A stretch of DNA of 24,882 nucleotides from JADJPL01 sp964607915 (lineage in GTDB: Bacteria; Bacteroidota; Bacteroidia; Chitinophagales; Saprospiraceae). The notes beneath the pieces are model-generated. The model had not been told where the DNA came from, searched no databases, and saw nothing but the letters and a program-made list of their open reading frames with translations. Positions 16,995 to 23,412 of the stretch are shown here, in pieces. Within the stretch, counting starts at the first letter, position 1, and every line of letters starts with the position of its first letter. The translations under genes and the position numbers were made by a program. Location of the stretch: contig CAZSMU010000040.1 of NCBI GenBank assembly GCA_964607915.1, positions 1-24,882 on the forward strand, read 5' to 3'.

Positions 16995-17057
16995 TTTCTT
17001 TTATTTTCAGCTTTCTGAACAACAAATTCCAGCAATCCCTTACGTAAGCACGTAAAA
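16983..17057 (-). promoter_or_regulatory. Alternative pairings of the pheA attenuator
   Basis: Seen by eye. A hairpin TTTTACGT (17057-17050), loop GCTT, ACGTAAGG (17045-17038) overlaps the last Tyr codon and stop of the leader. Just downstream, TTGCTGGA (17035-17028) can pair with TCCCGCAA (16991-16984), seven of eight positions; this would take away the left arm of the terminator. A ribosome ending at the stop codon would cover 17028-17035, letting the terminator form. A ribosome stalled in the Phe/Tyr run would leave it free. The function is inferred from the classical attenuation model. Confidence 0.55.
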
Positions 17058-17102
17058 GTAAAAGCTAAAAAAGTAAAATCCGTTGTACAATGCGAAAGCC
17101 AT
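17040..17102 (-). CDS. Phe/Tyr-rich leader peptide of the pheA operon
   Basis: A 20-residue frame, MAFALYNGFYFFSFYFYVLT, with ATG at 17102 and TAA at 17040. Ten of 20 residues are Phe (6) or Tyr (4); in the stretch 17078-17052, eight of nine codons are Phe or Tyr, in both TTT/TAC forms. Such peptides work as sensors: slow translation for lack of charged Phe- or Tyr-tRNA alters folding of the following RNA. There is no strong Shine-Dalgarno sequence, as is usual in Bacteroidota. It is about 85 bases after the predicted transcription start and 46 bases before the terminator. A competing 87-codon frame covers the region in another phase but looks like chance. Confidence 0.82.
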   Translation of the reverse strand: MAFALYNGFYFFSFYFYVLT

Positions 17103-17191
17103 CGTTTTGATAAATTGAACTTGCTGTGGGAGGAGTACAAGGCATCGAGCGAGATTCCTTTGAAATCTCCTTTTGCAGCAACTATTTTCAA

Positions 17192-17223
17192 CAAACGTAC
17201 TATTTTAATTAAGGACATGCAAA
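17192..17223 (-). promoter_or_regulatory. Promoter of the Phe/Tyr operon
   Basis: On the minus strand, TTTG (17223-17220), exactly 20 bases, then TACGTTTG (17199-17192), a perfect match to the Bacteroidota consensus TAnnTTTG. Transcription should begin near 17186, giving about 84 bases before the leader ATG. Confidence 0.78.
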
Positions 17224-17286
17224 AAAGGAGTCCCTTTTTTTTGATTTTTTTACGACCGCTAAAAGGGATGTTCGGCGGGAAAGGCG

Positions 17287-17294
17287 TATCTTGG
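17287..17294 (+). promoter_or_regulatory. Weak -7 box for the gene at 17312
   Basis: TATCTTGG differs from TAnnTTTG at one position and lies 17 bases before the ATG at 17312. No TTTG is found at the right distance upstream, so this is a weak call. Confidence 0.3.
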
Positions 17295-17311
17295 CAGGAA
17301 AAGAACCCAAC

Positions 17312-18226
17312 ATGCGCAGATTAATACCTTTTACGTTTTTCCTCTTGCCCTGGCTGACCTATGCGCAGGCACCGGTCAGCAACCTCTATTTGTTTGATAT
17401 GCACCGCACGGGAGACACCCTGTTCGTATTCTCCAAGCCACGTTTCCTGACGGGTTTCAACGCCAGCGGGTACAATAACCACCCTTCTTTTTTCAACGAG
17501 GACGAAATCTACTTTTCCTCCCAGGCCCCCGGAGAAGACCAGCCCGACATCCGGGTCATCCACCTGCGGGACAGCACCTGCCGAAAGGTCACTGATACCT
17601 ACGAAGGGGAGTACTCTCCCCGGGCGTCGCGCTACGATTTCAACACTTACCATCTGGTGCGCATGGAGTTCCCGGGAAAAGATACGCTGATCCGGCTTTG
17701 GCAGGTCCCGGAGAATGCTGAGTTTCAGATGCTCATGGCGCGCCCGGTATTTCAGGATTTGACCAACGTGGGGTATTACGAGTGGATCCGACCGGGGCTG
17801 CTCGCCCTGCACCTCAACGGCAGCCCCAACCAGTTGGCCCTGGCGGTTCCGGAGACCAACTCGGTAACGCCCCTGGCCCAGCAGGTCGGGCGCTGTTTCA
17901 AGATGGTTCCGGGCAGCGGGCAGTTAGTCTATCTCCAAAAAAATTTCAGCAAAGGCCATAAGCTGGTGCGAGTGGACCTGAGCAGCTACACCGGCCAAAA
18001 AGTACCGGAGCCGCGCACGCTCATAGCCCCGATACCGGAGCGGGAGGATTTTGCCGTACTCAACGACGGCACCCTGCTCATGGCCAGTGGCAGCCGGCTC
18101 TTTAAATTCAAGCCCGACGTGGACAGCGACTGGGTGTTGCTCACCGATTTCAGCGAATACCAAATCCTTCAGATCACCCGGATCGAGGTCAACCCGGACA
18201 ATTCCCGCATCATTCTCGTCTATTGA
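17312..18226 (+). CDS. Exported beta-propeller-like (TolB/PD40-type) protein
   Basis: 304 residues from the ATG at 17312, which gives a clean signal peptide (MRRLIPFTFFLLPWLTYAQ, cut before APVSN). A TTG start seven codons earlier would overlap the -7 box. The mature part is all-beta in appearance. NHPSFFNEDEIYFSSQ followed by IRVIHLRD, and later segments such as EYSPRASRYDFNTYHLVRM and ITRIEVNPDNSRIILVY, resemble PD40/TolB propeller blades. It probably acts in the periplasm or at the envelope; ligand unknown. It is the first gene of a plus-strand group, three bases before the epimerase start, so translation may be coupled. A peptide or cell-wall role would suit the neighbour but is only a guess. 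Confidence 0.65.
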   Translation: MRRLIPFTFFLLPWLTYAQAPVSNLYLFDMHRTGDTLFVFSKPRFLTGFNASGYNNHPSFFNEDEIYFSSQAPGEDQPDIRVIHLRDSTCRKVTDTYEGEYSPRASRYDFNTYHLVRMEFPGKDTLIRLWQVPENAEFQMLMARPVFQDLTNVGYYEWIRPGLLALHLNGSPNQLALAVPETNSVTPLAQQVGRCFKMVPGSGQLVYLQKNFSKGHKLVRVDLSSYTGQKVPEPRTLIAPIPEREDFAVLNDGTLLMASGSRLFKFKPDVDSDWVLLTDFSEYQILQITRIEVNPDNSRIILVY

Positions 18227-18229
18227 GCT

Positions 18230-19255
18230 ATGGAACTATACTTGTACGCACACGAATTGAAACTGAGCCGCACCTTCCGCACCTCACATGGCGCCCGCGA
18301 TATCCAGCCCACCCTGATCGTAGGGCTCAGGGACGGCGAGCATATTGGACTGGGCGAAGCAACCGCCACGTCTTATTACGGCCTCAGCATCGGCCAGATG
18401 GTGGTCAACCTCGAGCGGATTCGCTCCTTCATAGAAGACACCGTGCTCGATACGCCGGAGACGTACTGGGAAGCCCTGCGGCCCCATTTGCTCGATTGCC
18501 CCTTCGAACTATGTGCGCTCGACATGGCCGCCCATGACCTCTACGGGCGAAAAAAAGGGCTGCCGCTCTACCGGCTCTGGGGGCTGGAAACGAAAAACAA
18601 CCCCATGACCAACTATACCATCGGGATTGGGTCTATAGACGAAATGGCGGAAAAAATCCGGGAGAAGCCCTGGCCGCTCTATAAAATCAAGCTGGGCACC
18701 GACCAGGACCTCGAAATCCTGGGCGAGTTGCGCAAACGGACGGATGCCGTCTTCCGCGTGGATGCCAATACGGGCTGGACCGCGGAGCAGACCCTGGAGT
18801 ACGCCCCTGAGCTCATCCGCTTAGGAGTGGAGTTCATCGAGCAGCCCCTGAAGCCGGGCGACCGGGAGGGACAGCGCAAGGTGTTCGAACAGTGTCCTTT
18901 GCCCGTGCTGGCCGATGAAAGTTGCCAGCGAGAAGCCGACGTAGCCCAGTGCCAGGGATACTTTCATGGAATCAACATCAAACTGACCAAATGCGGGGGT
19001 CTCACGCCCGCAAGGCGCATGATTGCCCAGGCCCGTACGTTTGGCATGAAGGTCATGGTAGGCTGTATGACGGAATCCACCGTGGGCGTGTCGGCAATTG
19101 CCCAACTGCTGCCCCTGCTCGATTATGTAGATATGGATGGCCCGCTGCTGCTCAAAGAAGATATCGCCTCCGGGGTGGTCATGAAGGACGGGGTGGTGTA
19201 TTATCCCGATCGGCCCGGTACCGGTGCAGAGTTGTATTTCAGCTTGAACGATTAG
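18230..19255 (+). CDS. Dipeptide epimerase (enolase superfamily, L-Ala-D/L-Glu type)
   Basis: 341 residues, normal for the muconate-lactonizing subgroup of the enolase superfamily. The catalytic set is visible: K152-I-K154 in LYKIKLGT, metal ligands D178 (RVDANTGW), E204 (FIEQPL) and D229 (ADESC), and the opposing Lys in NIKLTKCGG. MVGCMTESTVGVSA and DMDGPLLL match dipeptide epimerases. The known reaction of the family is inversion of the C-terminal residue of L-Ala-D-Glu, which recycles murein peptides; other dipeptides are possible because specificity varies widely in Bacteroidota. Cytoplasmic. Its start follows the stop of the propeller protein by three bases, and the next gene starts 11 bases after its own stop, indicating one operon. 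Confidence 0.88.
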   Translation: MELYLYAHELKLSRTFRTSHGARDIQPTLIVGLRDGEHIGLGEATATSYYGLSIGQMVVNLERIRSFIEDTVLDTPETYWEALRPHLLDCPFELCALDMAAHDLYGRKKGLPLYRLWGLETKNNPMTNYTIGIGSIDEMAEKIREKPWPLYKIKLGTDQDLEILGELRKRTDAVFRVDANTGWTAEQTLEYAPELIRLGVEFIEQPLKPGDREGQRKVFEQCPLPVLADESCQREADVAQCQGYFHGINIKLTKCGGLTPARRMIAQARTFGMKVMVGCMTESTVGVSAIAQLLPLLDYVDMDGPLLLKEDIASGVVMKDGVVYYPDRPGTGAELYFSLND

Positions 19256-19266
19256 TCTGCATCCCT

Positions 19267-20319
19267 TTGAAAACCCATCGCATCCCCGGCAGAACGATAC
19301 ACCTGGACGGCAGGGAGTACTTGTATTTCAGCGGTGCTGCCTATCTCGGCATGGCACATCACCCCGGTTTCCAGGAACTTCTGAGAGAGGGGCTTTCCGC
19401 CTACGGCGCTCATTTTGGAGGCTCCCGAAAGTCCAATATCCAACTGGCTGTTTTTGAGGAGGTGGAAGGGCATTTAGCTCGGAGTACCGACATGGAAGGC
19501 GCCCTGGTGTTTTCCTCGGGAACCCTGGCCGGGCAGGTGCTGCTCAAGGCCCTTGCGGGGGAGGCCACGCTCTCCGCTGCGCCAGGAGTACACCCGGCAC
19601 TTTGGGGGGAGGGAGCTATTCCGCAGGGAGGAACCTGGGAGGATTGGGCGGCGCGCGCCGTCGAGGCCTGCCAGCAGCCCGGGCCGCCCCTGGCGCTGTT
19701 GTCCAACGCCCTGGATCCTCTGTCGGTGCGGGAGTACGATTTCAGCTTCCTTAGGGACATCCGCTTGCAGCGGCGTGTATTGCTCATCGTGGACGACTCG
19801 CACGGGTTCGGGCTGCGCGGAACGGATGGAGCCGGTATTTTTCCCAACCTAAAAGCGCTGGCACCCATAGAGTGTCTTGGGATCAGCTCTCTGGGCAAAG
19901 CCTGTGGTATCCCTGCCGGGGCGGTATTTGGCCCGCAACACTGGATAAAGCGGATCTGGGACGGGCCTTTTTTTGGCGGGGCTTCCCCTGCCCCACCCCC
20001 GTACCTCTATGCCTTTTTGCGCGCGGGCGATCTGTACGCTGCCCAGCGACAGCGCTTGCAGGAGCAGGCACATCACTTTCTACAGCACCTGCCGTCTCAG
20101 GTTCATCTGCGCCATATCCCGGACTTCCCAGTTTTTTTCAGCGCCGACGAAACCCTTTCGCCCCGACTGGAAGCCAGGGGTATTGTCCTTTCCAGCTTTC
20201 GCTACCCTTCTGCGGAGGATCCTGTTTTCACCCGGATCATTATCAACAGTTTGCACACAAGGGCAGACCTGGAAGAGTTGCTTGATGCTCTTGCTGCAGA
20301 AAGGAATAATCCACTGTGA
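19267..20319 (+). CDS. Short AONS/KBL-family PLP-dependent enzyme
   Basis: 350 residues if translation starts at TTG 19267, 11 bases after the epimerase stop. The open frame extends back to 18922, but that part overlaps the epimerase and has no homology flavour. Family motifs begin at once: LDGREYLYFSGAAYLGMAHH, then HFGGSRKSNIQL, GALVFSSGTLAG, VDDSHGFGLRG (Asp176 and His179 for PLP) and SSLGKACGIPAG with Schiff-base Lys211. The fold is that of 8-amino-7-oxononanoate synthase and 2-amino-3-ketobutyrate CoA ligase. It is shorter than those (near 390) and its motifs deviate, so acyl-CoA use is uncertain. No biotin or threonine genes are nearby; the partner epimerase suggests amino-acid or dipeptide metabolism. 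Exact reaction unknown. Confidence 0.75.
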   Translation: MKTHRIPGRTIHLDGREYLYFSGAAYLGMAHHPGFQELLREGLSAYGAHFGGSRKSNIQLAVFEEVEGHLARSTDMEGALVFSSGTLAGQVLLKALAGEATLSAAPGVHPALWGEGAIPQGGTWEDWAARAVEACQQPGPPLALLSNALDPLSVREYDFSFLRDIRLQRRVLLIVDDSHGFGLRGTDGAGIFPNLKALAPIECLGISSLGKACGIPAGAVFGPQHWIKRIWDGPFFGGASPAPPPYLYAFLRAGDLYAAQRQRLQEQAHHFLQHLPSQVHLRHIPDFPVFFSADETLSPRLEARGIVLSSFRYPSAEDPVFTRIIINSLHTRADLEELLDALAAERNNPL

Positions 20320-20377
20320 GCAGGGAGAGATAGCGGAGGGCGGGCCGTTTGGGCAAAACCCTTTTGCACAAAACCTG

Positions 20378-20404
20378 TTGACTACAGGATAAGACGTATC
20401 TTTG
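20378..20404 (+). promoter_or_regulatory. Promoter of the UbiD-ATE-cytochrome group
   Basis: TATCTTTG at 20397-20404 is a perfect TAnnTTTG box. TTG at 20378-20380 lies 16 bases upstream, slightly short of the usual spacing. Transcription would start near 20410, leaving about 22 bases before the ATG at 20433. Confidence 0.6.
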
Positions 20405-20432
20405 TAAAAATTATCGTTAACCTGTTTTCAGT

Positions 20433-22265
20433 ATGAGCTATCCAAGCTTGCGCGCCTGCGTAAACGACCTAGAGCGAAACGGCCACTTGATCAGGGTGAA
20501 AGAAGAAGCAGATCCCAACCTGGAAATTGCCGAGATCCATCGGCGGGTCTTCGACGCCGGAGGCCCGGCCCTCCTGTTCGAGCGGGTCAAGGGCAGCCCT
20601 TTTCAGGCGGTGACCAATCTGTATGGCACTTTTGCCCGTACGGAGTTCATCTTCCGGGACACCCTGGAACAGGTGCGCCGGGTCATAGAGCTCAAAGCGG
20701 ACCCGACGAATGCCCTTCGAAACCCCTTGCGCTATGTCGGAGCGCCGTTTTCCGCCTGGAAGGCCTTGCCCAAGCGCAGCTGGTTCAACGCACCGGTCGC
20801 ACAGGGCAAGACCACCATTGACCAGCTCCCCCTGATCAAGTCGTGGCCGATGGATGGGGGTGCGTTCATCACCCTGCCGCAGGTCTTTACCCTTCCTCCC
20901 GGGGAGCAGAACCTTATGAAATCCAACCTGGGCATGTACCGCATTCAGTTGAGCGGCAACGAATACGAGCTCAACCGCGAAATCGGGCTGCACTACCAGA
21001 TCCATCGGGGGATAGGCGTACACCATACGCAGTACAATGCCAGTGACGAGCCCTTTCGGGCTTCCATTTTCGTCGGCGGGCCTCCGTCGCATGCTTTTTC
21101 CGCCATCATGCCCTTGCCGGAAGGACTCTCCGAGCTCACCTTCGCCGGTATGTTAGGCGGCAGGCGCTTCCGCTACCTCCGCAAGAACGGGCATGTGCTG
21201 TCGTCCGATGCCGACTTCGTCATTACGGGCATCATCCGCAAGGGCATCAAAAAGCCCGAAGGACCCTTTGGCGACCATCTGGGGTACTACTCCCTCACCC
21301 ACGATTTCCCTGTCATGGAGGTAGAAGAGGTGTATTACCGCAAGGATGCCATTTGGCACTTCACCGTAGTGGGCAGGCCTCCCCAGGAAGATTCCAGCTT
21401 TGGCTACCTCATCCACGAGATTGTGAAAAGCCTCGCCCCACAGGAGTTTCCCGGCATACAGGAGATTAACGCCGTAGATGCGGCAGGCGTGCACCCGCTC
21501 CTTTTAGCGATTGGAAGCGAGCGCTACATGCCCTTCCGGGAAAGGCAACCGGAGGAAATCCTCACGCAGGCCAACCACATCCTCGGTTCCGGGCAAACCT
21601 CCTTGGCCAAATTCCTCTTTATCGCCGCAGCGGGCGACGCACCCGGGTTGAATACACACGATATCCGGGCCTTTTTCCACCACGTCCTGGAGCGCGTGGA
21701 CTGGAGCAGAGACCTGCACTTTTATACCAAAACCACCATGGATACCCTGGATTACTCGGGCAGCGGCTGGAATGCCGGCTCCAAAGTAGTGGTAGCCTGC
21801 TGTGGTCCCGTACGCCGGCAACTGGGCACCGAACTGCCCTCTGATTTCTCGCTGCCCCCGGGGTTCTCTGAGCCGGTATTCGCCGCACCGGGCATTTTGG
21901 CTGTCTCCGGACCGCCCTTCACCGGGCCGGAAGCCTATCGGCAGGCAGAAGCACTGAGCGCACACCTCGAGCAATTTGAACTGGCGGGCATCCCCTTAAT
22001 CGTATTGTGCGACGACAGCCCTTTCACAGCCCGGACGCTGAACAACTTTCTGTGGGTCACTTTCACCCGCGCCAACCCCTCGCACGACCTTCACGGGGTG
22101 AGCAGCTTCACCGAGTTCAAGCACTGGGGGTGCAGAGGGCCGCTGGTGATAGATGCCCGCAAAAAGCCACACCATGCACCGGAGCTGATTCCCGACCCCG
22201 ATGTGCAACAGCGCGTAGGGCGGTTCTTCTCAAAAGGCGGCTCCCTACATTCCCTAAACCTTTAA
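20433..22265 (+). CDS. UbiD-family prenylated-FMN decarboxylase
   Basis: 610 residues. YPSLRACVNDLERNGHLIRV is the usual UbiD N-terminus. The core is marked by NLGMYRIQLSG, IGLHYQIHRGIGVHHTQY and KPEGPFGDHLGYYS, in which E276 and D281 sit where UbiD enzymes carry their catalytic acidic pair. These enzymes decarboxylate aromatic or unsaturated acids with prenylated FMN. Length over 600 resembles the Bacteroidota proteins annotated as menaquinone biosynthesis decarboxylase (MqnL-like), so a quinone role is plausible but unproven. The UbiX-type prenyltransferase that makes the cofactor is not in this window. It has its own promoter and is followed after 13 bases by the ATE-like gene. Confidence 0.85.
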   Translation: MSYPSLRACVNDLERNGHLIRVKEEADPNLEIAEIHRRVFDAGGPALLFERVKGSPFQAVTNLYGTFARTEFIFRDTLEQVRRVIELKADPTNALRNPLRYVGAPFSAWKALPKRSWFNAPVAQGKTTIDQLPLIKSWPMDGGAFITLPQVFTLPPGEQNLMKSNLGMYRIQLSGNEYELNREIGLHYQIHRGIGVHHTQYNASDEPFRASIFVGGPPSHAFSAIMPLPEGLSELTFAGMLGGRRFRYLRKNGHVLSSDADFVITGIIRKGIKKPEGPFGDHLGYYSLTHDFPVMEVEEVYYRKDAIWHFTVVGRPPQEDSSFGYLIHEIVKSLAPQEFPGIQEINAVDAAGVHPLLLAIGSERYMPFRERQPEEILTQANHILGSGQTSLAKFLFIAAAGDAPGLNTHDIRAFFHHVLERVDWSRDLHFYTKTTMDTLDYSGSGWNAGSKVVVACCGPVRRQLGTELPSDFSLPPGFSEPVFAAPGILAVSGPPFTGPEAYRQAEALSAHLEQFELAGIPLIVLCDDSPFTARTLNNFLWVTFTRANPSHDLHGVSSFTEFKHWGCRGPLVIDARKKPHHAPELIPDPDVQQRVGRFFSKGGSLHSLNL

Positions 22266-22278
22266 TGTACGGTTTTGC

Positions 22279-23343
22279 ATGTTTGCTTCACAGAGATATC
22301 CCCGGGAATTAGACCCAGAACACCTGGACGCCTACCTCGCAGACGGATGGTACCGCATGGGGCAAAGTATTTTTACAACCCATTTTCTCTGCTTCGGGAC
22401 GGATTTTTATTCGGCCATCTGGATTCGCCTACCTCTGCAGGAGTACCGCTTTGGCAAGCGCTTAGCCAAGCTCGTGCGCGTCAACCTCGGCCGCTTCCGC
22501 TGCGTATTTGGGCCGGCAAGGATAGATGCAGAACGGGAAGCCCTCTATCAACTCTACCGGGAAGATTTTCCGGCCCCTATCTCCCCCTCGATTCAGAATT
22601 CCCTGATGGACAACGAGTCGTACAACCTCTTCCAAACCTGGGAACTCGCCGTGTACGATGGAAACCGCATGGTGGCGCTGAGCTATTTCGACTTAGGACA
22701 GACGAGCATCGCCAGCATCCTGGGGTTTTACCACCCCGGGTACAAAGTACATAGCCTGGGCTTCTTTACCATGCTCATGGAAATCGCGTTCGGACTGGAA
22801 AACGGATTCCGGTACTATTACCCAGGCTATGTGGTCCCCGGGTACCCCCGGTTCGATTATAAAATGCGGATCGGCCAAGTGGAGTACTACGACCTGCGCC
22901 ATACCGCCTGGAAGCCCTGCCCACAGCCCTTCCCACCCATCGAAACACCCATCGGCAAAATGACCGAGCGCCTAAGTGCACTGTCCGGATGGCTACAATA
23001 CAAGTCGCTGAAACACCGATTTTACTTGTATCCCATGTTCGAAGCCAGCCTCATGGCATTCTGGTCAAACGGCTTTTTGGATTACCCCGTTTTCCTGCGC
23101 TACCACGGTAAACCGGCGCGGGACAAACACGAAATCCTCGTATTCGACCCCCGCGCGGAACAGTACCAGTTATTGCTCTGCTCCCTGTTTGGCAGTGAGC
23201 CGGTCACGTACAACCAACACCAGCCCTGGTTTAGGGACAAAAGATATTTCCACGACATCCTCCTCACCGAGCAGGTGGTTTGTACCTTCCGGGAGCCTGA
23301 AGAGTTCCCGGATATCCTGCACTGGAGCAGTACGCACCTTTAA
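22279..23343 (+). CDS. Arginyl/leucyl-tRNA-protein transferase-like (ATE C-terminal domain) protein
   Basis: 354 residues. The second half of the protein matches the ATE/Bpt C-terminal domain: a VRVN helix end, DNESYNLFQTWELAVYDGNR, ALSYFDLGQTSIASILGFY, then GFRYYYPGYVVPGYPRFDYK, equivalent to the YYLGYWI..C..M.YK block. Family members transfer Arg or Leu from tRNA to the N-terminus of proteins and mark them for degradation. The N-terminal part keeps the GWYRMG sequence (compare GFRRSG) but lacks the Cys-rich C..C..C cluster expected before the basic helix. Activity may therefore differ. The start at 22279 follows the UbiD stop by 13 bases. The C-terminal 100 residues have no clear match. Confidence 0.65.
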   Translation: MFASQRYPRELDPEHLDAYLADGWYRMGQSIFTTHFLCFGTDFYSAIWIRLPLQEYRFGKRLAKLVRVNLGRFRCVFGPARIDAEREALYQLYREDFPAPISPSIQNSLMDNESYNLFQTWELAVYDGNRMVALSYFDLGQTSIASILGFYHPGYKVHSLGFFTMLMEIAFGLENGFRYYYPGYVVPGYPRFDYKMRIGQVEYYDLRHTAWKPCPQPFPPIETPIGKMTERLSALSGWLQYKSLKHRFYLYPMFEASLMAFWSNGFLDYPVFLRYHGKPARDKHEILVFDPRAEQYQLLLCSLFGSEPVTYNQHQPWFRDKRYFHDILLTEQVVCTFREPEEFPDILHWSSTHL

Positions 23344-23412
23344 AACGCGCTTTTTTTCAACAAAAGCCCGCGTATCCGGGTTAGAAATCCGCATCCTGCC
23401 AAAACACACTCT

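Noticed and set aside
16955..17218. 87-codon minus-strand frame upstream of pheA
   Set aside because: It starts upstream of the predicted transcription start, runs through the attenuator terminator and is out of phase with the Phe/Tyr-rich leader. Its own FTFLAFTFT stretch comes from the same T-rich DNA.
18922..19266. Extended N-terminus of the AONS-like protein
   Set aside because: It overlaps the dipeptide epimerase in another phase and carries none of the family's conserved residues.
20353..20367. GCAAAA-CCC-TTTTGC hairpin as terminator of the epimerase operon
   Set aside because: Short AT-rich stem, three-base loop and no T-tract after it; not convincing.
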